From a virus, in the IMG/VR virus record IMGVR_UViG_3300044624_001938, positions 1 through 34,947 of that record: a DNA stretch of 34,947 nt. The stretch is one strand, 5' to 3'. A program made the position numbers and the translations under genes. Of this stretch, positions 6,212 to 15,226 are shown in pieces; the first letter of the stretch is position 1, and each line of letters opens with the position of its first letter. Under the pieces are notes generated by a model. It ran no database searches, was not told the DNA's origin, and was given only the letters and a program-made list of their open reading frames with translations.

Positions 6212-7092
6212 TGAGCGACACCACCCCCGCCGTTGCGCCGGCGGCCCCCTCGACCACCACGACTGCTGCGGAGGGCGGCGCGCCGCTCGCCAGCTTGCAG
6301 CAGGGCGCCCCGCCAGAGGCCGCTGCGCCGAAGGACAAGGGCGCCACGCTGACGGGTGAGCCTGCCTGGAAGAAGCAGATCAACGATCTGGTGGAGCGCG
6401 CGGAGAAGGCCCGCGCCGACAAGGAGGCCAAGGCGGCGCCGCCTGAGCCTGAGGGGCTGAAAGAGGGGGAATCGTGGGACAGCATCTACGCGTCGCAGCC
6501 GCCCGAGGTGCAGCGGGCGATGGCTGAGATGCGCAAGATGGTGACGCGCAAGACGCAAGAGCTGGCGGCCGAGAAGAAGGCCATCGAGGCGCAGCGCAAG
6601 GCGCTGGTGGCGCCCGAGATTGCCAAGGCGCTGGAGGCGCCGGCGGTGGCGGGCGAGGTCGACCCGTTCGACCCGAAGAGCTTGTCGGCGCACATCGAGG
6701 CCGAGGTCAAGCGGCGGCTGGCTGAGGTGCTGGAGCCGGTGCGGAAGCAGAGCCAGCAGGCTGAGGCGCAACAGCGGTACGAGTCCTTCATGGCCGAGCA
6801 TCCTGACCTGAGCGCCGACAAGGCGCTCCGCACGGAGGTTGCCGCGCTGCTCAAGCAGAACGCGGCGCTGGACCTTTCGACGGCGTACTACGCAGTCAAG
6901 GGGCGCCGGTCCCGCGCTGCTGAGGCCGAGGCTGCCAAGCGTGTGGCGCTGGAGAGCCGGGCTGCCCAGCGTGCAGCGCTCAACGTGTCGACCGGCCCGC
7001 GCGTGGCGGGTGGGCGCGTGGAGCCGAGCATCGACCCCAAGGCGAGCGCGTGGGAAATCTACCAAACGCTTGCGAAGGCGCGGAGCGTGTAG
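6211..7092 (+). CDS. Capsid scaffolding protein (putative)
   Basis: Scaffolding proteins guide assembly of the coat into a prohead and are then removed. The 293-aa product has the usual shape: a disordered Ala/Pro/Thr-rich N-terminus (1-50), a long charged helical or coiled-coil middle (about 60-225, with KKQINDLVERAEKARADKEAK and ARKTQELAAEKKAIEAQRK-type segments), and a short basic C-terminus (VAGGRVEPS...YQTLAKARSV) that could contact the coat. The gene immediately precedes the major capsid gene, as expected. The start overlaps the previous stop by one base. No protease motif is seen. No sequence signature is specific, so the call depends on composition and context. Confidence 0.7.
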   Translation: MSDTTPAVAPAAPSTTTTAAEGGAPLASLQQGAPPEAAAPKDKGATLTGEPAWKKQINDLVERAEKARADKEAKAAPPEPEGLKEGESWDSIYASQPPEVQRAMAEMRKMVTRKTQELAAEKKAIEAQRKALVAPEIAKALEAPAVAGEVDPFDPKSLSAHIEAEVKRRLAEVLEPVRKQSQQAEAQQRYESFMAEHPDLSADKALRTEVAALLKQNAALDLSTAYYAVKGRRSRAAEAEAAKRVALESRAAQRAALNVSTGPRVAGGRVEPSIDPKASAWEIYQTLAKARSV

Positions 7093-7192
7093 TACCTTCC
7101 TGCCATCTCACAGCCCCGACAGGACACGCTGCTGAGGTGGCCCCCCGCCGCGGGACACGCCCCTTCACCACTGACCAGTTTAGAGGCCAATC

Positions 7193-8197
7193 ATGCCGAT
7201 CCAGAAGGACATTCTGGCGTCGACTCTCCAGATCCTGCGGGACAAGGAAGTCGACAACACCTTCCGCATCATCCCCTTGCTTGAGGCGGTGCAGCGCACC
7301 GGCACCATCGAGAAGGTCAACGGCGGCGCCTACGTGGACCACCCCGTCATCCTGACGGACCACTCCACCCTGACGCAGCTCAGCACCGGGTACGAGGCCA
7401 TCAACCTGGCCGTCAAGGACCCGATGCGCACCGCGACCTACAACTGGTGCGACTTCGTGGCGCCGATCGTGCTCACCAAGAAGGAAGAGCTGAGCAACAA
7501 GGGCGAGCAGGCGAAGGTCAACATCCTTCAAGCGCGCCTCAAGCAGACGATGGGCATGGTCAAGCGCGAGGTTGAGAAGCAGCTCATCCGGGGCAACAGC
7601 ACCGTGCTGACCGAGTTGCAGACCCTCAACGGCCTCGACGCGGCGACCGGCTGGTTTGAGGAAGTGGCGTTCGGCTCCCAGGCCAACACCGTGGGCGGCA
7701 TCGCCAAGAGCGGCTTCCCGCTGTCCTGGCAGAACCACGTTCAGGACGGCAGCTTCGCGGCCAACGGCCTCAAGAAGATGCAGCAGCTGCTCATCGACAT
7801 CCAGCAGACCGCGCCCGAGGGCGACGTCGACATCATCCTCGCCAGCCCGCTCTCCTACGGGTTGTACAAGGATGAGTTGCAGCAGCTGGAGCGCTACGTC
7901 AGCGCCACCGAGCAGCGCAACATGGCCGGCCGCCTGGGGCTGGAGTTCAACGGCGCCGCCATGTACATCGAGCCCAACCTGGGCTTCACCGGATCCGGCG
8001 GCACCAACAAGATGTCCATGTACTTCCTGAACAGCAAGCTGTTCACGGTGTACTTCGATCAGGACGCGTTCTTCTCGCTGGAAGAGCCTGACATGATCTC
8101 GGGCTACGCCGCGTTCTCTCAGAACCTGCTGGTCCGCATGCAGCTCGCCACGAGCAACCTCAGCGGCCACGGCATCCTCGTCAACGCGGAGACTTGA
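7193..8197 (+). CDS. Major capsid protein
   Basis: This 334-aa protein is the likely coat subunit, in the expected place after the scaffold and of HK97-fold size. Features consistent with a coat are an early helix (KDILASTLQILRDK), a long amphipathic spine-like helix (TKKEELSNKGEQAKVNILQARLKQTMGMVKREVEK around 98-132), a central domain (DIILASPLSYGLYKDELQQLERYVS, about 218-242) and a C-terminal beta region. A 100-base gap with no gene separates it from the scaffold gene. Its GAGG ribosome binding site lies 7 bases before the ATG, which would allow independent, high translation. The order of genes and the size make the call firm even without a database comparison. Confidence 0.85.
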   Translation: MPIQKDILASTLQILRDKEVDNTFRIIPLLEAVQRTGTIEKVNGGAYVDHPVILTDHSTLTQLSTGYEAINLAVKDPMRTATYNWCDFVAPIVLTKKEELSNKGEQAKVNILQARLKQTMGMVKREVEKQLIRGNSTVLTELQTLNGLDAATGWFEEVAFGSQANTVGGIAKSGFPLSWQNHVQDGSFAANGLKKMQQLLIDIQQTAPEGDVDIILASPLSYGLYKDELQQLERYVSATEQRNMAGRLGLEFNGAAMYIEPNLGFTGSGGTNKMSMYFLNSKLFTVYFDQDAFFSLEEPDMISGYAAFSQNLLVRMQLATSNLSGHGILVNAET

Positions 8198-8199
8198 TC

Positions 8200-8688
8200 A
8201 TGGCCCAGAACACCCTGCTCCAGTACCTCGACAACGACGCTGGCGGCGCTGGCGTCACCTCGTCCAACCGCCGCACCACCGAGATCTTCCTCGCGGGCGA
8301 AACGGTGGTTGTGGGCGATGTCGTGTCTCTCGACTTGGCTCAGTCCAGCGACGGCGACAAGGGCCTCATCATCGTCAAGGCCGACACCGGCACCGCTACC
8401 GACACGATGGCGGTCGGCGTGGTGCTGCGTTCGGCTGAGCCGACCGGCGCCCTGACCATCGGCTCCCGCATCGAGGTGGTCACGCGCGGCCTCGTCACGG
8501 CGAACGTTGACGGCGCCACCGTCGCTGGCTCCCGCCTCATCGTCGGTTCGACGGCTGGCCGCTTGGCCATCGCTGCCGACATCGTGGAGAGCGGCGCTGC
8601 CACCGTGGCCCAGCGCCCGATCATCGCCATCGCTGCCGAGGCGGACACCGCCAACCTCGCCAAAGTCTACGTCCTCGCCAACTTCTGA
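8200..8688 (+). CDS. Putative capsid decoration protein
   Basis: This 162-aa, beta-rich, Ala/Gly/Thr/Val-rich protein follows the major capsid gene directly. The pattern AVGVVLRSAEPTGALTIGSRIEVVTRGLVTANVDGATVAGSRLIVGSTAGR, read as alternating short strands and turns, resembles small beta-barrel head-decoration proteins of the DUF2190 type. Such proteins coat and stabilise the shell. The start at 8200 has a GGAG site inside the end of the capsid gene. An in-frame TTG at 8194 would overlap the capsid stop but lacks a good site. A strong hairpin follows the stop and may set the level of the capsid messages. Confidence 0.6.
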   Translation: MAQNTLLQYLDNDAGGAGVTSSNRRTTEIFLAGETVVVGDVVSLDLAQSSDGDKGLIIVKADTGTATDTMAVGVVLRSAEPTGALTIGSRIEVVTRGLVTANVDGATVAGSRLIVGSTAGRLAIAADIVESGAATVAQRPIIAIAAEADTANLAKVYVLANF

Positions 8689-8736
8689 GCGCGGCGTCGA
8701 CTGCCCCGTCCCTGGACACGGTGCCATCCTCACCCG

Positions 8737-8772
8737 CCCCCCCTGTCAGCTTGCCGGCCATTCAAGGGGGGG
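8737..8772 (+). terminator. GC-rich hairpin between capsid and tail genes
   Basis: CCCCCCCT (8737-8744) pairs with AGGGGGGG (8765-8772) around a 20-base loop that contains the small palindrome GCCGGC. Only a short pyrimidine tract (CTTT) follows, some 18 bases downstream, so termination would be weak at best. It lies in a 125-base gap between decoration and adaptor genes. This is a likely place for partial termination or RNA processing that keeps capsid messages more abundant than tail messages. Confidence 0.5.
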
Positions 8773-8813
8773 GCAGTCCTGGGGGCGGGGCTTTCGCTTG
8801 ATGGAGCACGAGC

Positions 8814-10115
8814 ATGGCAACCCTGGCTGAGCTGCGCGGCTACGTCGCCAACGTCCTCGACTACGACCCGCAGAACCCGACGTATCGGGCGCAGGTCGAC
8901 GCCATGCTCAACGAGGCGCACCGGCGCATCGTGACCGAGAAGCCGTGGACCTTCATCAACAAGGTTGCGGACGTCATCGCGTACCCTGACCGCAGCGCCA
9001 CGATGTCGTTCTCGACGACCACGGGCAGCGTGACGACTGGCAGCGCGTTCTTCACCAACGACATGGTGGGGATGCAGGTTGAGGTTGAGAACGGCAGCAC
9101 CTACGAGATCGCGTGGGTGGAGACTTCGACGCAGGCATGGTTGACGACGGCGTTCACCGATGGCCTGCCGACGACGCGCACAGCGAAGGTGGTGCATCGG
9201 TTCCTCGACATGCCGCAGGATTGCGTGCAGGTCCTGGGCCTCTCGCGCCGCGTGCAAGAGCTGAGCGCCACCGACCCTGGCCAGCTCCTGCCGCTGATGC
9301 GGTACGAGGACGAGTGGTACAACCTGCCGCTGGGCGAAGTGAACCTGCCTAACTACTGGATCGAGCAGGACCCTGCCTACACGGCGGCGCCGCGCCAAGG
9401 CGTGACGCTGGTTTCCACCGTCGAGCCACCGGGGCAGGGCGTTCGCACGCTTGAGATTGCGGTGGCGCACAGCCGCGCCGCTCGGCTCAGCCCGTTGACG
9501 GCCACGCAAACGGTCACGCTGAGCGACACGCAGGGCCTCGACCTTGACTTCCAAGGCATCCCCGACGAGACGGGCTACTACCGGCAGGTCTACTACCGGG
9601 CGCCGACCATCGGGCTGCAAGAGTGGCGCCGCCTGCCGGGGCAGAACGCGTGGCCGTACACCGGCATCCGGCAGGACCCCAACACGGCATCTGGCGTCAG
9701 CGCCTTCCGCATCTCGCTGGCTGACTTGCAGAGCGAGGTGGTGTGGCTGCTGCCGCGCCTGGAGCGCAGCGACGGCTTCATCGCACGGGTGCGCCTGTAC
9801 CCGCGTCAGGACAAGCAGTACACGTTCCAGTGTCGGTACATCCAGCGCCCGCCGCTGCTGGTGGAGGACACCGACGTTCCTGCCATCCCAACGGCGCACG
9901 CGCTGATCGTGGCGTACCGTGCGCTGGCGGACCTGCTGGTGAAGCACGACAACGCGCCACAGGCTGAGCTGTTCAAGCGGCGCTACGCTGAAGAGCTGCT
10001 GAAGATGGAGCGCCGCTACCTCATCACGCCGGGGCGCCGCATCGTGAAGGGCGATTGGCAGACGTCGACGGACCCGACGACGTTCAGCCGGTACGGCCGA
10101 CTGGTGCATACGTGA
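8814..10115 (+). CDS. Head-to-tail adaptor protein (putative)
   Basis: Adaptors dock under the portal and start the short tail. The 433-aa protein begins with a helical segment (AELRGYVANVLDYDPQNPTYRAQVDAMLNEAHRRIVTEKPWTFI) like that of podovirus adaptor proteins, has a long beta-rich middle (about 60-330), and ends in helices (PTAHALIVAYRALADLLVKHDNAPQAELFKRRYAEELLKMERRYL). Its position between head proteins and the nozzle-like protein supports the call. The middle insertion makes it longer than the compact gp4/gp11-type adaptors. The start is the ATG with a GGAG site 9 bases upstream. The stop overlaps the next gene (GTGA). Confidence 0.65.
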   Translation: MATLAELRGYVANVLDYDPQNPTYRAQVDAMLNEAHRRIVTEKPWTFINKVADVIAYPDRSATMSFSTTTGSVTTGSAFFTNDMVGMQVEVENGSTYEIAWVETSTQAWLTTAFTDGLPTTRTAKVVHRFLDMPQDCVQVLGLSRRVQELSATDPGQLLPLMRYEDEWYNLPLGEVNLPNYWIEQDPAYTAAPRQGVTLVSTVEPPGQGVRTLEIAVAHSRAARLSPLTATQTVTLSDTQGLDLDFQGIPDETGYYRQVYYRAPTIGLQEWRRLPGQNAWPYTGIRQDPNTASGVSAFRISLADLQSEVVWLLPRLERSDGFIARVRLYPRQDKQYTFQCRYIQRPPLLVEDTDVPAIPTAHALIVAYRALADLLVKHDNAPQAELFKRRYAEELLKMERRYLITPGRRIVKGDWQTSTDPTTFSRYGRLVHT

Positions 10116-12292
10116 AGGGGCAGATTCTCCAGAGCCCGCGTGCGGGCGGCCTCACCCTCGCCCAGCCACAGCCGCTGGAGGGCGCCAGCATCGCGGAGAA
10201 CCTGGCGGTCGACGGCGACACGCTGGGATGGAGCACGCGCGTCGGCTTCGAGCGTTACCGGCCCATCCCTGGCGCCGGCTTCACGCCGTTCGCTGGGCTC
10301 GGGCGCATCGACAGCCTCTTCGTGTTCCAGCAGGTCGCGGGCGGGGCGCGCCAGCACATCCTGCTGGAGAGCGGCGGCGCCCTGTACCTGTTCTACGAGG
10401 CCAACGGCGCGGCGCCGTCGTTGCAGTTGCTGCGGAGCGCGCGGGCGGTGCCGGCAGTCACTGAGCCGGCCTCGCAGTACGCGGTCTACAAGGACTTCCT
10501 GATCATCACCAACGGCTACGACGCGCCCTTGATGGTGCGCCCGTGGCCGCTGGGCTCAGACGCTGAGGCGACGCTGGCCAACGCCAGCAGCCTGTGTGTG
10601 CGCACGCTTGGCTGGCAGGGCGCCCCGCGCCCGCCTGACCCGTTGCGGGTGGCGGCGTCCATCGGAGTGACCACCACGGACTACCTGGGCGGCGGCGACA
10701 CGTTGACGCTGCCGGTCCCGGCGAACGCATCGGCGCTGCCGTCCGGGCTGGGTGGCACGGCTGGTATCGGGTACTCGACTCGCAAGTCGGCCGGGCCTCC
10801 CGTGGTGCCACGCGAAAACGAGTTCAGCTACAGCGTGTCGTGGATCAGCGACACCGGCAGCGAGAGCCCGGTATCGAGCGCATCCGAGGTGGCGTGGGAG
10901 CAGAGCGGCACGATTGGCTACTACTACGCTGTGGGGCTGCGCCTGCCTATCGGGCCGCCTGGCACCGTAGCGCGCAACCTGTACCGGTCCAACAACCACG
11001 CGCAGGACGCGTGGGCCGAGGGCGACACGAGCCGGTACTTCTGCATGCAGGTCCGCAACAACGTCGACGAGCTGGTCATTGACAGCTACCGGGTGCTCGG
11101 CGCTTCGGAACCGACGCCGGACCAGAGCGTACCGCTGCCGGCGCCGCGTGCGCGGTTCTCGGCGGTGTACCGCGACTGCCTGTTCCTCGACGGCGGGGTG
11201 GCTGAGCCGACGACGCTGTTCTACTCGCAGCCCGGCTTGCCCGAGCAGTTCGGCGCCGCCAACTTCGTGCGCCTGAGCAACAGCACCGGCGGCGTTACGG
11301 CGCTGGTGAGCTTCTACACCGCGCTGCTGGTGTTCCGCGAGGGCGGCATTGACGTCCTCGTGGGCGACCCTGAGAGCGGCTTCCAAGTCACGGCGCTGAG
11401 CAATCAGGTGAGCTGCCGTTCGCCGTCGACGGTTGACGTCGTGCCGGGCGTGGGCGTCGTGTTCCTGGCGGTGGACGGGCTGTACGCTGTGCGGGGCGGC
11501 TTGCAGGGCGGCTCGCAGTTTGAGGTGCTGCGCCTCAGCACGGGCCTTGAGCCCATCTTCCGCAGCATGACGCCGGACTGCCTGCCTCGTGCGGTGGGCC
11601 GGTACTCCCCTCGCACGCGCGAGTACCATGTCTACTTCGCCACGCAGGGCGCCGATCGCCCGTCGCTGGGCGTCGTGTGGCACATCGAGAAGGGCGCGTT
11701 CTCCACCCGCTCCGGGTTCCCTGTGGGCGCGCTGGACCGGCTGTACAACGGCGAGCTGGTGTTCGGGCATCACACCGGCATCGAGGGCGCGGGGCAGGGC
11801 GCCACGCCGCCGGCTGGTCTGTTTGTGATCTCGGCGCGCCGCGCGCTCGGCGGGACCGTGACGGTGGTGCAGGGGGAGCCGGTCTACACCGACGCCCCGG
11901 CGCCGGTCAGTCGGTGGAAGTCGCCTTGGCTGGACATGGGCGACCCGCAGATTCAGAAGCAGCCGCAGTACGTGACGCTGTGGGTGATGACCACGGGCAA
12001 CGTCGACGTCACGCTGCGACACTACAAGGACTTCCAGCGGGTGCCGACCATCGAGCGCCCGTACCTGGCGCAGCCGCCGGACACGACGGCGTTGCCGGTG
12101 CTGGACACGGCGGTCATTGGCAGCGCGGTGTGGGAAGAGGCTCGGCTGGTTCCGCTTCGCATCGCGGTGGCGTCGCAGAGCTGCGCGTGGTTCGCGTTTG
12201 AGTTCGAGACTCAGGACGATCTGGTGCTGGTACGCTGGGAAGTCGAGTACGCAGCGCGGGGCACCCGCACCATTGAGGGGGCGCGCGCATGA
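10112..12292 (+). CDS. Tail nozzle-like protein (T7 gp12 / P22 gp10 role), putative
   Basis: This is a 726-aa, beta-rich protein in the place of the podovirus tail nozzle. Repeated segments with strand-turn patterns, such as ALLVFREGGIDVLVGDPESGF, VVFLAVDGLYAVRGG and ATTLFYSQPGLPEQF-like stretches around residues 365-475, suggest a beta-propeller as in known nozzle proteins. I chose the GTG at 10112, which overlaps the adaptor stop (GTGA). The longer ATG frame at 10055 would overlap the adaptor gene by 61 bases. Such proteins close the tail tube until infection. No enzymatic motif is seen. The family name is inferred from gene order and fold-like pattern. Confidence 0.6.
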   Translation: MKGQILQSPRAGGLTLAQPQPLEGASIAENLAVDGDTLGWSTRVGFERYRPIPGAGFTPFAGLGRIDSLFVFQQVAGGARQHILLESGGALYLFYEANGAAPSLQLLRSARAVPAVTEPASQYAVYKDFLIITNGYDAPLMVRPWPLGSDAEATLANASSLCVRTLGWQGAPRPPDPLRVAASIGVTTTDYLGGGDTLTLPVPANASALPSGLGGTAGIGYSTRKSAGPPVVPRENEFSYSVSWISDTGSESPVSSASEVAWEQSGTIGYYYAVGLRLPIGPPGTVARNLYRSNNHAQDAWAEGDTSRYFCMQVRNNVDELVIDSYRVLGASEPTPDQSVPLPAPRARFSAVYRDCLFLDGGVAEPTTLFYSQPGLPEQFGAANFVRLSNSTGGVTALVSFYTALLVFREGGIDVLVGDPESGFQVTALSNQVSCRSPSTVDVVPGVGVVFLAVDGLYAVRGGLQGGSQFEVLRLSTGLEPIFRSMTPDCLPRAVGRYSPRTREYHVYFATQGADRPSLGVVWHIEKGAFSTRSGFPVGALDRLYNGELVFGHHTGIEGAGQGATPPAGLFVISARRALGGTVTVVQGEPVYTDAPAPVSRWKSPWLDMGDPQIQKQPQYVTLWVMTTGNVDVTLRHYKDFQRVPTIERPYLAQPPDTTALPVLDTAVIGSAVWEEARLVPLRIAVASQSCAWFAFEFETQDDLVLVRWEVEYAARGTRTIEGARA

Positions 12293-12963
12293 AGGCATGG
12301 ACGCAACATCAGCCGCGCGTTGACCAGCTCGTGCAGGCGGACCAGTTCAACGCGGAGATGCGCGCCGCCCGTTCGAGCATGATGTCGCTGGACCGGACGC
12401 AGATGCCGATCGACGCGCTGACGTCGACCATCGCGGCACCGAGCGCGTTGCACCGCTTCTACGTCACCGAGCTGGTCAACGGGGGCCTCGCCTACCCTGG
12501 CCAGCAGAACACCGAGATCGACACCAACGTCGAGACTGAGGGGTGGGCGTCTGCCACCTTCAACAACTACACCGGCGGCTGGCAAACCTTCGCCACCTTG
12601 ACGCTACCTGCGCATCGTGGCGGCTCCACCATCGTTGAGCTGATCGGCACCGGCTACTGCAACGGCATCGACCATCAAGTGCTGCCGACCACTGGCGAGG
12701 TCAACAACGAGAAGAACCTGTCTGTGCGGTGCCGCGTGAACGGGCAGACAGTGGCCGAGCTGCTGGGCGTCCCGCACGGGGTCCAAACCTTCCGGCTGGT
12801 GGGCGCCGTGCAACTGCCGCCCGGCAACCACGAGGTTGCGCTGGACTGGCGCGGGACTGGTCCAACCGCCAACGAGGCGGTGGTTGACCTGAGCCTGAGC
12901 AAGCCAATCATGCGCTACCATCTCTTCAACATGACGTTCTCGGCGTACGCGAGGTTCCGTTGA
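12289..12963 (+). CDS. Putative tail protein, 224 aa
   Basis: I do not recognise the family. The N-terminus (MKAWTQHQPRVDQLVQADQFNAEMRAARSSMMSLDR) is helical and resembles the attachment ends of tail-associated proteins. The rest (about 60-224) is a beta-sandwich-like domain with a high content of Gly, Thr and Val (TIVELIGTGYCNGIDHQVLP, FRLVGAVQLPPGNHEVALDWRG). The gene overlaps the nozzle gene by ATGA and is the first of three consecutive genes with short N-terminal anchors and beta C-termini, probably appendage or tail-surface components. Receptor binding is possible but not shown. Confidence 0.55.
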   Translation: MKAWTQHQPRVDQLVQADQFNAEMRAARSSMMSLDRTQMPIDALTSTIAAPSALHRFYVTELVNGGLAYPGQQNTEIDTNVETEGWASATFNNYTGGWQTFATLTLPAHRGGSTIVELIGTGYCNGIDHQVLPTTGEVNNEKNLSVRCRVNGQTVAELLGVPHGVQTFRLVGAVQLPPGNHEVALDWRGTGPTANEAVVDLSLSKPIMRYHLFNMTFSAYARFR

Positions 12964-13865
12964 GCCGCATCAACCGCGCGCCCGTTTCGCCCGGCGACAC
13001 CGTGGACGCCACGCCGCTCAACGCTGCGTACACTGACTTCGCTCAGACGGCGGCGCTGGACCAGTTCAACACGCGCGACAGCGCGTTCGACCTGGCGCAC
13101 CTCAAGACCAGCAGCACCGGCGCGCTCATGCTGCTCGATGTGCGCGAGCAGGCGGTGGGCACCGGCGACATCCTGCATGCGGCGCCGGCATCAGTGTCCA
13201 GCGCGGTGGCTGGGCCGGCAACGCCATCGGTGGTGACAGGCGGCGCCGGCAGCGTGCTGAGCTACGGCGGCAGCGGGCTTGCGATGCAGGCTGGCATGGT
13301 GCTGCGGGTCTACTCCAGTCTCGGCGTGCGCCCGCGCTACACGGGCACGCCCTGGGCCAACAGCGCCCCCGATGCGCTTGGCCAGTACGATGTGCTCGAC
13401 GGCAGCGGCGGCTCCACCGTTCTATCGCTGGGCGCCCACTTCTGGATCGTTCAGCTTCAATGGGACGTCACCAGCTCGGCGCTCATCAACTGGGTGCCTG
13501 TGAGTGGTGCCGGCAACTTCCAGAGCGTCGTCGTCTCGGGGCTTTACGGGCAGAGTCTGCAAACGATGCGGGGCTGCGCCTGCGTCCCGGCATGGAACTT
13601 GATGTGGTCGCAGTGGCGCAACGGAGACGCCCTTGCTGCTGGCTCCATGCTGGACCGCACGATCGGCTGGTACGGCGCGCCCATCAACTACGTGCTGCTC
13701 AACAACGCATCTCGCACAGTGTACGGCTTGCGTCTGGTGGTCCACGGCATCTACCATTCCTACCGTGACACCAACACCAACTACGCCGTGCTCGACGTCA
13801 ACGTGGCCGGCACCCTGGAGTACGACCAGGGCAACATCACCAGCATGCTGTTCCGGGAGCAGTGA
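12960..13865 (+). CDS. Putative tail/appendage protein, 301 aa, TTG start
   Basis: The start is a TTG that overlaps the previous stop (TTGA). There is no ATG near the N-terminus. The N-terminal motif INRAPVSPGDTVDATPLNAAYTDFAQ...FNTRDSAFDLAHLKT looks like a short virion-attachment domain, since a similar pattern (FTNGTPLDAADLLSNDDALRAYL) opens the next protein. The remaining 230 residues are beta-rich, with many Gly, Ser and Val and aromatic pairs (WNLMWSQWRNGD), as expected for a tail surface or fibre-like domain. It may be a paralogue in architecture of its two neighbours, though sequence identity is low. Confidence 0.55.
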   Translation: MSRINRAPVSPGDTVDATPLNAAYTDFAQTAALDQFNTRDSAFDLAHLKTSSTGALMLLDVREQAVGTGDILHAAPASVSSAVAGPATPSVVTGGAGSVLSYGGSGLAMQAGMVLRVYSSLGVRPRYTGTPWANSAPDALGQYDVLDGSGGSTVLSLGAHFWIVQLQWDVTSSALINWVPVSGAGNFQSVVVSGLYGQSLQTMRGCACVPAWNLMWSQWRNGDALAAGSMLDRTIGWYGAPINYVLLNNASRTVYGLRLVVHGIYHSYRDTNTNYAVLDVNVAGTLEYDQGNITSMLFREQ

Positions 13866-14581
13866 TGGCCTACTCCCCTCCCGTCACGTTCACCAACGGC
13901 ACGCCGCTTGACGCGGCAGACCTACTCTCCAACGACGACGCGCTGCGCGCCTATCTGCACGAGGGCGTGGCCAACGGCGACCTGCGGACCAGCGCCCGCT
14001 GGGTAGAGACACGGCACATTCAGCAGCCCAACTACGAGCCGGTGGCTGGGCTGCAAACCGGCGTGAGCGGCACCAGCGGCGGGCACACTTCGGGCGGCCC
14101 GCGCACCCGACTGACCTTCGTGTCGTCTTTCGTGGCCGGCACCGGGCGGGGTGGTGACCCGCAGTGGGCGATGGTGCCAGAAACATCGTTGGAGCTGGAC
14201 ACGCGGCGCTCGGGGCGCGCCCTCTACCACTGGTCGCTGGAGGCGTGGGTCGGCCCTGACGATGTGGCGACCGCCATCAACCCGACAGCACAGAACGCGC
14301 GCCGCGTGTACTTTGCGCCGGCCGTTGTGCGTGGGGGCGTCATCACGCCGTCGACGTCGCGCGCTCAGGAGGTTCGCCAGAACCAAGACTTGCTTGAGCT
14401 GCTGTCACCCGGCGGCGCTGTGCGTCCATTCAACTTGAGCGGCTACGGCCTCAGGGCGGGCACTCACCTTGTTACCTTCGGCACGGGCGAACGGCTAAGC
14501 ATTGGGCTGGCGTTCTACTCGCAGGTCATGTCGAGCGTTGTGTTCAACTGGTCCATCGCCGTTGAGGCGTACTACCTCTGA
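13865..14581 (+). CDS. Putative tail/appendage protein, 238 aa
   Basis: The short N-terminal anchor (SPPVTFTNGTPLDAADLLSNDDALRAYLHEGVANGDL) is followed by a beta-rich C-terminal domain (about 90-238). The anchor resembles that of the upstream gene, suggesting both attach to the same tail structure. The ATG at 13865 overlaps the previous stop by one base. A GTG three bases earlier is an equally possible start and would add one residue. No enzymatic motif or membrane segment is seen. Function in host recognition is a guess from place and composition. Confidence 0.55.
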   Translation: MAYSPPVTFTNGTPLDAADLLSNDDALRAYLHEGVANGDLRTSARWVETRHIQQPNYEPVAGLQTGVSGTSGGHTSGGPRTRLTFVSSFVAGTGRGGDPQWAMVPETSLELDTRRSGRALYHWSLEAWVGPDDVATAINPTAQNARRVYFAPAVVRGGVITPSTSRAQEVRQNQDLLELLSPGGAVRPFNLSGYGLRAGTHLVTFGTGERLSIGLAFYSQVMSSVVFNWSIAVEAYYL

Positions 14582-14590
14582 GGGGGCCGC

Positions 14591-15226
14591 ATGTCGGTAG
14601 GCATCCTTCCCGCCGCCGCTCTACTCAGCGCCGGCATCCAGGGCATCCAGGGCGTCGGTGAGGGCGTGGGGCGCGCCGTCGCAGCGCGGCAGTACTTCAC
14701 CAAGGAGGACCGCGAGCGCTTGGAGCGCCTGCGTGGTCTGGAGGCATCCGGCCAACTCGGGCTGAGCCAAGCCGAGCGCGCCGACTTGGAGGCGATGTAC
14801 AACGCGCAGCGGGGCGCTGGGCTGCGGAGCCAGCAGGCGGCTGGGTTGCAGCGGGCGGTGGCGGCGTCGCAGGGCGGCGTGACGGATGCGCGGGCGCTGT
14901 TCCTCAACGAGATGGCGCAGCAGCAGGCTGAGCAGTCGGCGCGTGCGGCCCAGGCGGCAGACATGGTGGCGCAGAACCGGGCGGCGGCTGAGGCACAGCG
15001 GGCCGAGATGGCGGCGCTCGACCAAGCACAGCGGCAGCGGCGCCGTGAGATGGTGGGCGGCGTGGCGCAGGCGCTGACGGGCGGTGTGATCGCGGGTGGG
15101 TCGGCGGCGATGCCGGCCATCGAGGCGCGCGTGCAGCAGCAGCGCCGGGAACAGATCATCAAGCAGGCGCGCGGCACGTTGACTGAAACGGAAACCAGCG
15201 ACCTTGACTTCTACAGGGGCATCTGA
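14591..15226 (+). CDS. Small internal virion (ejection) protein, putative
   Basis: The 211-aa protein has a hydrophobic, Gly/Ala/Ile-rich N-terminus (SVGILPAAALLSAGIQGIQGVGEGVGRAVA, about 2-31), a long charged Ala/Gln-rich coiled coil (about 38-158), and a second Gly/Ala/Val-rich hydrophobic segment (VGGVAQALTGGVIAGGSAAMPA, about 155-176). This combination, together with its place just before two very long virion genes, matches podovirus ejection proteins that leave the capsid and form a channel across the envelope. It has a GAGGGGG ribosome binding site. The stop overlaps the next ATG by one base (TGATG). Confidence 0.6.
   Translation: MSVGILPAAALLSAGIQGIQGVGEGVGRAVAARQYFTKEDRERLERLRGLEASGQLGLSQAERADLEAMYNAQRGAGLRSQQAAGLQRAVAASQGGVTDARALFLNEMAQQQAEQSARAAQAADMVAQNRAAAEAQRAEMAALDQAQRQRRREMVGGVAQALTGGVIAGGSAAMPAIEARVQQQRREQIIKQARGTLTETETSDLDFYRGI

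Noticed and set aside
10556-12298. 580-aa minus-strand open frame opposite the nozzle-like gene
   Set aside because: Antisense shadow with a His/Arg-rich, non-globular composition. All neighbouring genes are on the plus strand.
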